In this document: positions 1-7,173 of the stretch, piece by piece | Numbering within the stretch: position 1 is the first letter of the stretch | How the letters are laid out: every line of letters starts with the position of its first letter | Assembly: GCA_019459055.1 (NCBI GenBank) | Contig: JAIBEI010000041.1 | Span: 146,176-210,175, forward strand | Source of the DNA: Thiobacillus sp. | Lineage (GTDB): Bacteria > Pseudomonadota > Gammaproteobacteria > Burkholderiales > Thiobacillaceae | DNA: 64,000 nt | Direction: 5' to 3' | The notes under the pieces: generated by a model | Told to the model about the DNA's origin: nothing | Database searches by the model: none | What the model saw: the letters and a program-made list of their open reading frames with translations, nothing else | Program-made: the position numbers and the translations under genes

Positions 1-1
1 C

Positions 2-307
2 CTGCCCGAGGCTGCCAATATTTGGCACTGGATCAGCCGCCACCGCGCCATCGACCGTTGGTACTACCGCAATCTGACGCGCTATTTCAACGTATGCGTG
101 GTGTCACCTGCGCTGATCAATCAGCAGGGTGGCTTCTCCGACATTACCCAACGCCTGCACGAGAAGGTGCACACCACGCGCGTGCCCGACACCCGGCAGG
201 GGACGCTGAGTTTCCGGCTGTTGGGTGCATGGCGCTGGCTGGGCTACCGGCTGGCAGAGCCGCGCGACTGGCTGCGCGGACGTGTCAAACAAGCGCGCGG
301 ATTCTGA
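2..307 (+). CDS. C-terminal fragment, probable LPS glycosyltransferase (GT25-like)
   Basis: An open reading frame enters from the left edge and ends at TGA 305-307, directly before the ATG of the next gene, so the two are probably co-transcribed. About 101 codons are visible. The segment with Pro-Ala-Leu-Ile-Asn-Gln and the following Gly-Gly-Phe-Ser-Asp-Ile resembles the conserved C-terminal block of family-25 LPS glycosyltransferases. The tail is rich in Arg and Trp. The position next to a GT10 gene in a polysaccharide locus fits a sugar transferase. The catalytic part lies outside the window, so the family assignment is tentative. Confidence 0.45.
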   Translation: MPEAANIWHWISRHRAIDRWYYRNLTRYFNVCVVSPALINQQGGFSDITQRLHEKVHTTRVPDTRQGTLSFRLLGAWRWLGYRLAEPRDWLRGRVKQARGF

Positions 308-1384
308 ATGCCCATGAGCGACCTGCAGACCCCAGCCGCGCGCTTGCGCATCAAGTTTCTTGGCAAGTACAAGCCCGGCCACGACGGTGAGGGCTGGCTG
401 AAATGCTTTCCCGGCAGGCAACCGCGCTGGGGCAATTGCGACTTCATTTTCGACCGTGACTGCCGCGACTACGACTGGCTGGTGGTCTACGACGATCTGC
501 CCTCGGTAGCCGGCGAGCGTCACCCGCTGTGGGTGGAAGAGTTGGCCTGCCCGCCGGAAAACACCCTCTTGATCACCGTTGAGCCATCCTCGATCAAAAC
601 CTATGGCAGAACCTACCTGCGCCAGTTCAACTGGCTGCTGACCACGCAAGAAGCGTGGTCGACGGGCAAGCACCAAGGCCTGATTTTTCAGCAACCCGCC
701 CTCATCTGGTTTTACGCCACCAGCTCGCCGCGTGGCGACTACGACAGCCTGCTGGCGCACGTACCGTTGGCCAAGACGGCAGATTTATCGACGGTCTGCT
801 CAAGCAAACGGCAGGGGCATACCCTGCACCGCGAACGCTACGATTTCACCCAGGCGCTCAAGGTTACATTACCGTTCATGGAAATCTACGGCCACGGCGT
901 GCGCCCGCTGGTCGACAAGGCCGACGCCCTCGACCCTTACCGATACCACCTGGCAATCGAGAACCACCTGGGCCCACACCACTGGACGGAAAAGCTCGCG
1001 GACCCCTTCATCGGCGCCTGCATGCCGATTTATTATGGCTGCCCGAATGCCGAAGACTATTTCCCGCCAGAGAGTTTCATCCGCATCGACATCGCCGATG
1101 TCGAGGCCGCCGCCGAGATCATCGAGCGCGCCATCCGTGACAAATTGTGGGAAAAGAATCTGTCCGCGATTCTGGAAAGCCGCCGTCGGGTGCTGGAGGA
1201 ATACGGGCCGATTGCCACCGTCGTGCGACTGGTAAATGAAAGACAAGCCGCCAACCGCGCCCTGCCCTCGACGCCCGTCCACATCCAGAGCCGCCGACGC
1301 CTGCATCGGCAATGGCTACCGGGCTTGCGCTACGGCCTGGAAAAACTCTATGTGCGCGCCCGCCACCGCTGGTCCGGCGATTGA
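308..1384 (+). CDS. Glycosyltransferase family 10 (fucosyltransferase-like)
   Basis: This 358-residue protein has the GT10 signature in its C-terminal half. From about residue 211 there is a Tyr-Arg-Tyr-His-Leu-Ala-Ile-Glu-Asn block, followed by a His-Trp-Thr-Glu-Lys-Leu motif and a Pro-Ile-Tyr-Tyr-Gly-Cys-Pro-Asn segment. In this family these bind the GDP-sugar donor. GT10 enzymes usually transfer fucose from GDP-fucose in alpha-1,3/1,4 linkage; the actual donor here is not known. There is no signal peptide, so it should act on the cytoplasmic face during LPS or O-antigen assembly. The ATG directly follows the stop of the preceding gene. A second GT10 gene converges on it from the other strand (1575-2561), with a MITE-like repeat between them. 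Confidence 0.85.
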   Translation: MPMSDLQTPAARLRIKFLGKYKPGHDGEGWLKCFPGRQPRWGNCDFIFDRDCRDYDWLVVYDDLPSVAGERHPLWVEELACPPENTLLITVEPSSIKTYGRTYLRQFNWLLTTQEAWSTGKHQGLIFQQPALIWFYATSSPRGDYDSLLAHVPLAKTADLSTVCSSKRQGHTLHRERYDFTQALKVTLPFMEIYGHGVRPLVDKADALDPYRYHLAIENHLGPHHWTEKLADPFIGACMPIYYGCPNAEDYFPPESFIRIDIADVEAAAEIIERAIRDKLWEKNLSAILESRRRVLEEYGPIATVVRLVNERQAANRALPSTPVHIQSRRRLHRQWLPGLRYGLEKLYVRARHRWSGD

Positions 1385-1407
1385 GCGTTGCAACGCGTGA
1401 GGATGCA

Positions 1408-1569
1408 AGTGTCGTGAATCAGAAATAGCGGGACAAATAAAACGGATGGATTTTTTCGCAGGGCAAGGCGCGAGGAGGCGACATAGCCCGGACTATGGCA
1501 ACGACGAGCAACGCCGCCATGAGGAAAAAGACGCCGTTTTATGTTTCGATATTTCTGATTCACGACACT
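1408..1569. repeat. MITE-like inverted-repeat element, copy 1
   Basis: A 162-bp element lies between two convergent glycosyltransferase genes. Its ends are perfect 20-bp inverted repeats (1408-1427 and 1550-1569, starting agtgtcgtgaatc). The pairing continues imperfectly inward through an acaaataaaacgg / ccgttttatgt block. The interior contains a GC-rich segment (gcaaggcgcgaggaggcgac). A second copy with the same ends and related interior is at 44473-44638, and a decayed one at about 44709-44831. It is too short to encode a transposase. This is a non-autonomous mobile repeat by structure; the mobilising transposase is not in the window. Confidence 0.85.
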
Positions 1570-1574
1570 AGGCT

Positions 1575-2561
1575 TCAGGCAAGTGCCTGGCGCAACCTGA
1601 ACCAATGCCCGCGCGGGAAACTGCGGAAAGCCTTGTGCGAACGCAGCGTCAGTTGTCTTTCTGGCAAACCGGGTTGGTACAGACGCTCGGCCCAGTGCGC
1701 CGCCCAGGCGAAGGGGTTGTAGACGTTCAGCACGCGATTCCGGGCTTCCGCCAGCGCGGCCTCGCGCCGGGAATCGAGCGGCTGGGCGAGCAGTTCGGCA
1801 ATCCTCGCCGCTGCCGTATCGACGTCAAGATTATTGATGGACAGCAGCGCTTCCGCCGGCAGGTAATCGTCCACGTTCGGGCAGCCAAGATAAACCGGAT
1901 ACGCCCAGCCGAGGTAGGCATCGGCGAGTTTTTCAGTCCAGTAGTTGGGCTGCACGCAGTTTTCCAGAACCAGATGAAAGCGGTACGGCAGGATCGCATC
2001 CATCTTGTCGTCGATGGGCTCGAATCCGCGCCCGAAATGCACCAACCGATCGCCCAAACGCTGTTTCAGGCCATCGAGCAGCACCAGCCGCTGACGCTGG
2101 CCTTCGGTCTTGCTGGCGTTCGAACACACCACGGCAATGCGGTTCTGCTTGTCCGGGCAGGCCAGCGCAGTCAAATAATCAAAACCGTACCGGTAGCGGT
2201 TGCTGCTGTGGTCCAGACCGACATGCCAGTTCAGCCCCAGTGCGCTGACATGCAGATGTGGGTGGCAAGACGCTGTGTGACTATCGACCACATGGCCAAA
2301 CTGTCGGTAGAAAACTTGCGGATAAAGCTTTTTTTCCAGCGGCTCGCCGGCAATGAACAGGGTGTTCTGCGGCGCGCAGACGAAGCGGTCGCGCGGCTGC
2401 GCATTGCCCATCACCACGGCAAAATCCGCGCGACCGCCCTCTTCTGGGTTGAAGTCAAAGCGGCAGCGGCCCCAGCTCAGACTGCTGCCAGGCGTGAGTA
2501 GCGCCATGCCAGCCGGTGAGCAGTCCATGTTGGTGCGTACCAGGATTTCGCGCTGGCTCAT
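1575..2561 (-). CDS. Glycosyltransferase family 10, second copy
   Basis: This 328-residue protein is a second GT10 enzyme. The Pro-Tyr-Arg-Phe-His-Leu-Val-Leu-Glu-Asn block sits near residue 190, followed by Tyr-Trp-Thr-Glu-Lys-Leu-Ala-Asp and Pro-Val-Tyr-Leu-Gly-Cys-Pro-Asn, all in the family order. The N-terminal half differs substantially from the GT10 at 308-1384. The start at 2561 is chosen because its ATG overlaps the TGA of the upstream dehydratase gene (ATGA, 2558-2561), which signals translational coupling. The open frame extends further upstream, but that part lies inside the dehydratase gene. It is the last gene of the minus-strand polysaccharide operon and probably decorates the glycan with fucose or another GDP-sugar. 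Confidence 0.85.
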   Translation of the reverse strand: MSQREILVRTNMDCSPAGMALLTPGSSLSWGRCRFDFNPEEGGRADFAVVMGNAQPRDRFVCAPQNTLFIAGEPLEKKLYPQVFYRQFGHVVDSHTASCHPHLHVSALGLNWHVGLDHSSNRYRYGFDYLTALACPDKQNRIAVVCSNASKTEGQRQRLVLLDGLKQRLGDRLVHFGRGFEPIDDKMDAILPYRFHLVLENCVQPNYWTEKLADAYLGWAYPVYLGCPNVDDYLPAEALLSINNLDVDTAAARIAELLAQPLDSRREAALAEARNRVLNVYNPFAWAAHWAERLYQPGLPERQLTLRSHKAFRSFPRGHWFRLRQALA

Positions 2562-4426
2562 AATCCAGATTGAGAATGGATTGGCACTTTCACGGTAGTT
2601 TTCGACTCCGCCCGATATTCCGGCACCCACGTCTGCAGCTGGCGCTTGACCGCCGCTTCATCGTAGGTGTCTGGGTGTGCCAGCCAGGTCAAACACTCGG
2701 CATACCAGCCGGCATCGGCTGCCCGCGCCTTCGCCACCCGCAACTTCGGGTGCGGCGTCGGCAGCGTCGACTCGTCATCGGCGAGGAGTTCCTCGTACAA
2801 CTTTTCGCCGGGTCGCAGGCCGGTGTATTCGATGCGGATGCGGTCTTCGTCCGCGCCGGACAGGCGAATCATGAGTCTGGCCAGCTCGGCGATTTTCACC
2901 GGCTCGCCCATGTCGAGCACGAAAATCTCGCCGCCCTCGCCCATCAGGCCCGCCTGCAGCACCAGCTGCGCAGCTTCAGAAATCGACATGAAAAAGCGCG
3001 TGATCTCGGGATGCGTCACCGTCACCGGCCCGCCCGCTTCGATCTGTTTCTGGAACTTGGGGATCACGCTGCCGGACGAGCCGAGCACGTTGCCGAAGCG
3101 CACCGACACGAAGCGCGTGCCGCTCGGCTTTTGCATCGCCTGGCAGGTCATCTCGGCGAGCCGCTTGGTCGCCCCCATGACATTGGTCGGGTTGACCGCC
3201 TTGTCGGTGGAGATCATCACAAACTTGCCCACCCCATGCGCCTGCGCCGCTGCCGCGACAATCTGGGTGCCCAGCACGTTGTTGCGCACTGCCTCCCAGG
3301 CGTTGCAGCCCTCCATCAAGGGTACGTGCTTGTAAGCCGCCGAGTGGAACACCACGGCAGGTCGATGCTCGGCCATCACCTGATTCACCCAGACTGCGTC
3401 CTTCACATCGCCGATCACCGGTGCAATCTGCAAGCCATGGAAACGTGTCGACAACTCCTCCTCCATCGCATACAGCGCCAGTTCTGACTGCTCGAACAAT
3501 ACAAGTTTCGCAGGATCAAAACGCGCAATCTGGCGGCACAGTTCCGAGCCGATCGAACCGCCTGCGCCAGTCACCATCACCACCTGGCCGGTCAATAACT
3601 GGTGCAGGCCGCTGTCGTCCAGTTCCACCGGGTCGCGCCCCAGCAAGTCGTCAAGTTCGATAGGGCGCAAGCTTGACACCGATACCCGACCTGACACCAG
3701 GTCTTCGAGCGAGGGCACGGTCAGTACATTCAGCCCGGCTTCGGCACATATCTGGGTAATGCGCTTGCGCACCTCATGCGCGGTCGATGGCAGCGCCAGC
3801 ACCACATCATCAACGCCCATACTTTGTGCGTAGGCCACGACATCGTCCAGCGTTCCCAACACCGGAATCCCCTGCACCAGCCGCCCCTGCTTGTCGCGGC
3901 TGTCGTCCAGCAGACCCACCACATGAAACCCGGACGGATTGCGTGCCAGTTCGCGCAGCAAGAAGTCCGCCGCCGATCCGGCGCCAGCCACCAGCACCGG
4001 CTTGCTGTCCGGGTGCAAGACACTGGCCAGACGATGCTCTTTCCAGGCCCGATAGGCCATGCGACTGCCACCCATCAGGATCACCAGCAGCAGCGGGTCG
4101 AGAATCAGCACTGAACGCGGCACGACCGCACTGACATCGAACAGGATCAACACCAGTGGAATCAGCAGTGCCGCCAGGCCGATGGCCAGCACAATGCGCT
4201 TAAGGTCGGGCAGGCTGGCAAAACGCCAGATGCCGCGGTACAGGCCGAAGCGCCAGAATGCCACAGCCTGCAGCGGCACCACCCAAACCAGCGTGGTCAG
4301 CGCCGCCGCCTGGAACTCGGCGGGCACATCCAGATTGAAGCGCAGCCAGTACGCCCCCAGCCAGGCGAAAAACGCAGCCAGAATGTCATGCAGGATGATG
4401 GCGACAGTGCGGGGGTTAAGGTTCAT
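2558..4426 (-). CDS. WbpM/CapD-like UDP-GlcNAc 4,6-dehydratase, membrane-bound
   Basis: This 622-residue polysaccharide-biosynthesis protein has several hydrophobic helices in the first ~110 residues. A CoA-binding/Rossmann-like domain follows, with Gly-Ala-Gly near residue 140. The catalytic SDR domain begins at the Thr-Gly-Ala-Gly-Gly-Ser-Ile-Gly nucleotide loop near residue 280. The active-site region (Ser-Thr-Asp-Lys, then Asn-Val-Met-Gly-Ala-Thr-Lys near 415) has Met in place of the usual SDR Tyr, as in WbpM and FlaA1. The family converts UDP-GlcNAc to the 4-keto-6-deoxy intermediate used for QuiNAc/FucNAc-type sugars. The order epimerase-WbpL-like-WbpM-like matches the wbpV-wbpL-wbpM string of Pseudomonas O-antigen clusters. 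It overlaps the upstream gene by 11 bp. Confidence 0.92.
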   Translation of the reverse strand: MNLNPRTVAIILHDILAAFFAWLGAYWLRFNLDVPAEFQAAALTTLVWVVPLQAVAFWRFGLYRGIWRFASLPDLKRIVLAIGLAALLIPLVLILFDVSAVVPRSVLILDPLLLVILMGGSRMAYRAWKEHRLASVLHPDSKPVLVAGAGSAADFLLRELARNPSGFHVVGLLDDSRDKQGRLVQGIPVLGTLDDVVAYAQSMGVDDVVLALPSTAHEVRKRITQICAEAGLNVLTVPSLEDLVSGRVSVSSLRPIELDDLLGRDPVELDDSGLHQLLTGQVVMVTGAGGSIGSELCRQIARFDPAKLVLFEQSELALYAMEEELSTRFHGLQIAPVIGDVKDAVWVNQVMAEHRPAVVFHSAAYKHVPLMEGCNAWEAVRNNVLGTQIVAAAAQAHGVGKFVMISTDKAVNPTNVMGATKRLAEMTCQAMQKPSGTRFVSVRFGNVLGSSGSVIPKFQKQIEAGGPVTVTHPEITRFFMSISEAAQLVLQAGLMGEGGEIFVLDMGEPVKIAELARLMIRLSGADEDRIRIEYTGLRPGEKLYEELLADDESTLPTPHPKLRVAKARAADAGWYAECLTWLAHPDTYDEAAVKRQLQTWVPEYRAESKTTVKVPIHSQSGL

Positions 4427-5372
4427 TTGGAATACGGTGCCAGCGCCAATCGATGGCCAGAAAGATCAGGAGATAGATAGCGGCCGACAGTATAAGCAAC
4501 CATGCGGTGTATTGGACATTACGCAGCAGCGCGAAGGCCAGCGCGGCCGCCGCCAGCATCAGCGCATAGGCTGCCAGGGCAAGCTGGCGATGCGACGCGC
4601 CGAGCAGCACAACCCGCTGATAATAATGCGAACGGTGCGCCCGCCAGACTCTTTCTCCGCGCAGCGCGCGCCGGATGAGCGTCACGCTGGCATCGACGAT
4701 GAACGGCGAGAACACCAGCAGCGGGAACAGCAACGGCCACACATGCTGCATCGCGCCCGCAATGCCCAATGACGCCGCCAGGAACCCCAGCGGAATCGAC
4801 CCCGCGTCGCCCATGAACACCCGTGCGGGCGGGAAGTTGAAGCGCAGGAATGCCAGGGCTGACGCCGCAATCGCCGCGCAAAACGCGGCCAGCCCCGGTG
4901 CATCGCCCAGCATTGCCGCCAGCGCCAGCGCGCCGAAGCCGATTGCGGCCATGCCGCCCGCCAACCCGTCCGTGCCGTCCATGAAGTTGTACAGGTTGGT
5001 CATCCAGACCACGGCCAGGGTCGCCCCGACCAGCGCCCAGCCGGTCAAGCCCAGCGCCAACAGGCATGCCACGGCCGCAACAAAATGCGCCAGCAAGCGC
5101 GCCACCATCGACAGGCTCCGCACATCGTCCAGCAGCGACAGCGCAGCCAGGGCAAACGCTGCGAGCATCGCTGGCAGCAGAACCGCGTCCGCCAGCCACA
5201 GGCTGGCGACGCCCACCCCGGCCATGATGCCCAGCCCGCCGATGCGTGGCGTCGGCGTTACATGCAGCGAACGTACATTGGGGTGGTCCATCGGAAGGCG
5301 GCGGCGTTGCAGAAGCCAGGCCAGCACCACCCAGCAGACGATGAAGGCGGAGATGACAGCAAGCCCCTTCAT
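4416..5372 (-). CDS. WbpL/WecA-like undecaprenyl-phosphate glycosyl-1-phosphate transferase
   Basis: This polytopic protein of 318 residues belongs to the MraY/WecA/WbpL family, which moves an amino-sugar-1-phosphate from UDP to undecaprenyl phosphate and so starts O-antigen assembly at the inner membrane. Hallmarks are the Leu-Leu-Asp-Asp pair, Asn-Phe-Met-Asp-Gly-Thr-Asp-Gly near residue 127 and Phe-Met-Gly-Asp-Ala-Gly-Ser near 185, separated by about ten hydrophobic segments. The start at 5372 is preferred over an upstream in-frame start because its ATG overlaps the TGA of the epimerase gene (5369-5372), and the residues after it form the first membrane helix. Confidence 0.92.
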   Translation of the reverse strand: MKGLAVISAFIVCWVVLAWLLQRRRLPMDHPNVRSLHVTPTPRIGGLGIMAGVGVASLWLADAVLLPAMLAAFALAALSLLDDVRSLSMVARLLAHFVAAVACLLALGLTGWALVGATLAVVWMTNLYNFMDGTDGLAGGMAAIGFGALALAAMLGDAPGLAAFCAAIAASALAFLRFNFPPARVFMGDAGSIPLGFLAASLGIAGAMQHVWPLLFPLLVFSPFIVDASVTLIRRALRGERVWRAHRSHYYQRVVLLGASHRQLALAAYALMLAAAALAFALLRNVQYTAWLLILSAAIYLLIFLAIDWRWHRIPNEP

Positions 5373-6313
5373 GGTAAAGAAGCCACCGTTGCCGCCAGCC
5401 CTGCTTCCATTGAATACGGAGGCGCCCAGTTCAGCTGCGACCGGATCAACGAACTGTCCACCCACAACGAACCCGTCAGACGAGCCACGGCGGCGCGTTT
5501 TCCCAAAAGCGCGCCGGCAAATTCAATCAGCCTCAGTGGAACCGCCGGCAGGCGCGCAGTCCGGCCCATGGCATGCGCCACTGCGCGAATCAGGTCGGGT
5601 GTCGAAACCGCCCCGCCATCGTCCAACAGAAAAGTCTGCCCCGCAGCGGTCGGGTGCTCGACACACAGCCGGATCGCATCGACTAAATTACCCAGATACA
5701 ACAGGCTGCGGCGATTGCGAATCGCCCCCAGCGGAAGCGGCCAGCCCTTTTGAATCAGCTGCATCAGCCGCAGGAAATTCGCCTTCACCCCCGGCCCATA
5801 CACCAGTGGCGGGCGCAGGATGACAACGTCCAGTCCGGTTTCCTGGGCAATTCGCCACAAGCCCTGCTCGGCCTCCCATTTGGAAATCGCATACGCATCC
5901 GCAGGCGCCGGCACGTCGGTTTCACGATAAGGCGCATCGCGCCCTTCGCCGTTGACCTTGATCGTGCTGATAAAGACGAAGCGCTTCACCCCGGCTTCGG
6001 CCGCCTGGCGGGCAAGATTGAGGGTGGCATCGGTATTGACGGCCCGATACAACGCCAGCGGATTCTGGGCTGTTTCAGCCAGCACGTGGACACGGGCTGC
6101 CAGATGCACCACCGCGTCGCAACCTGCAAGCGCCTGGCGCCAATCCGTCGATGATTCGATATCCCCGATCACAGCCTCATTCGGAAAACCCGCTTTACTC
6201 CGCACAGCTGGGGTAAGCGCATGGCCAGCCGTCATCATTTGTTGACACAGTGCGCGGCCGACAAAACCAGTGGCGCCTGTGACCAACACGCTTGAATGGC
6301 TGGAACCCATCAT
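5369..6313 (-). CDS. NAD-dependent epimerase/dehydratase (WbpV-like)
   Basis: This extended short-chain dehydrogenase of 314 residues has the Gly-Ala-Thr-Gly-Phe-Val-Gly nucleotide loop at about residues 10-16, a Phe-Ile-Ser-Thr-Ile-Lys-Val-Asn strand near 118, and the catalytic Tyr-x-x-x-Lys (Tyr-Ala-Ile-Ser-Lys) near 138. The family acts on nucleotide sugars. Next to WbpL- and WbpM-like genes, the closest role is the WbpV-type 4-epimerase/reductase that finishes the sugar made by the 4,6-dehydratase. The start at 6313 gives an ATGA overlap with the preceding glycosyltransferase stop. The substrate is inferred from context only. Confidence 0.88.
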   Translation of the reverse strand: MMGSSHSSVLVTGATGFVGRALCQQMMTAGHALTPAVRSKAGFPNEAVIGDIESSTDWRQALAGCDAVVHLAARVHVLAETAQNPLALYRAVNTDATLNLARQAAEAGVKRFVFISTIKVNGEGRDAPYRETDVPAPADAYAISKWEAEQGLWRIAQETGLDVVILRPPLVYGPGVKANFLRLMQLIQKGWPLPLGAIRNRRSLLYLGNLVDAIRLCVEHPTAAGQTFLLDDGGAVSTPDLIRAVAHAMGRTARLPAVPLRLIEFAGALLGKRAAVARLTGSLWVDSSLIRSQLNWAPPYSMEAGLAATVASLP

Positions 6314-7086
6314 TGCCAAGTACGCGTTTTCGGCAAGCGCAACCAATGCCTCACCAGATAGCGGGCCATACTGACAGCATGCCAGCGCATGTAACGCGGA
6401 TTGCGCCGGCTTGCGCGGCGTGCATCATGAATCACCTGCGCCTTGGGACAGGCCAAAACGCCCCGGCCAGCCTTCCATAAGCGTATGCAGATGTCGACAT
6501 CTTCGTAATATAGAAAGAAACCCTCGTCAAAACCACCCACGCGCTGGAAATCCTCTGCGCGGAACAGCATGAACATACCGCCCACCCAGTCCGCCGCGAA
6601 GGTCTCATCGCCGATCGCAAATGAATATCGATCGTCTCCTCGGCCCAGCAATTTCCTAACCAGAGAAAACGGTGTCGGGAACCGCCGGATGCTGTCCTCC
6701 ATCCGGCCTGTCGACGAAAGCACCGCAGGCGCAATCATGGCTGCCTGCCGCCAAGAAAGCTCATTCAGCAAAATGGGGAATGGGTTCGCCGGCATGCGGA
6801 TATCCGGATTCAGGACACCAAACCACTCCCCCGCCGCGTGTTGAAAGGCGGCATTATGATTGGCACCGAATCCTGCTGGCACGGCATTCTCTATGACTTT
6901 TACAGGGTATGGGAAGTCCTCAATGGAGAATGGAAACAGCTCCGGGAGATTTTTGGTCAGGATGACCTCGACATGCATCAAATTGCCAAAGCGAGCGAGG
7001 TCAGCCAGAACGCCACCGACAAGTTTGCCTTGCCCGTGGCTAACGATCGAAATCGTGATGAAAGGAAGCGTGTCAACAGGGGGCAT
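6310..7086 (-). CDS. Glycosyltransferase family 2 (rhamnosyltransferase-like)
   Basis: This GT-A fold protein of about 258 residues begins with a Thr-Ile-Ser-Ile-Val-Ser-His strand. It has an Asn-His-Asn-Ala-Ala-Phe segment, then Leu-Asn-Pro-Asp (the Asp-containing metal/nucleotide motif), Trp-Val-Gly-Gly-Met-Phe-Met-Leu, and the acceptor/catalytic Phe-Phe-Leu-Tyr-Tyr-Glu-Asp-Val-Asp. This set is typical of cytoplasmic sugar transferases annotated as rhamnosyltransferases or WbbL-like. An in-frame GTG lies five codons upstream at 7101. The ATG at 7086 is preferred, although neither has a clear Shine-Dalgarno. It is coupled to the epimerase gene downstream by ATGA. Confidence 0.85.
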   Translation of the reverse strand: MPPVDTLPFITISIVSHGQGKLVGGVLADLARFGNLMHVEVILTKNLPELFPFSIEDFPYPVKVIENAVPAGFGANHNAAFQHAAGEWFGVLNPDIRMPANPFPILLNELSWRQAAMIAPAVLSSTGRMEDSIRRFPTPFSLVRKLLGRGDDRYSFAIGDETFAADWVGGMFMLFRAEDFQRVGGFDEGFFLYYEDVDICIRLWKAGRGVLACPKAQVIHDARRASRRNPRYMRWHAVSMARYLVRHWLRLPKTRTWQ

Positions 7087-7173
7087 CAAAGGATTGCCCA
7101 CGCGGCAATGGTTTTCATTTTTTCAGTTTCCGGCCAAGCCTGAACTGGGAACAGTTCAGCGCACCCTTACGAA

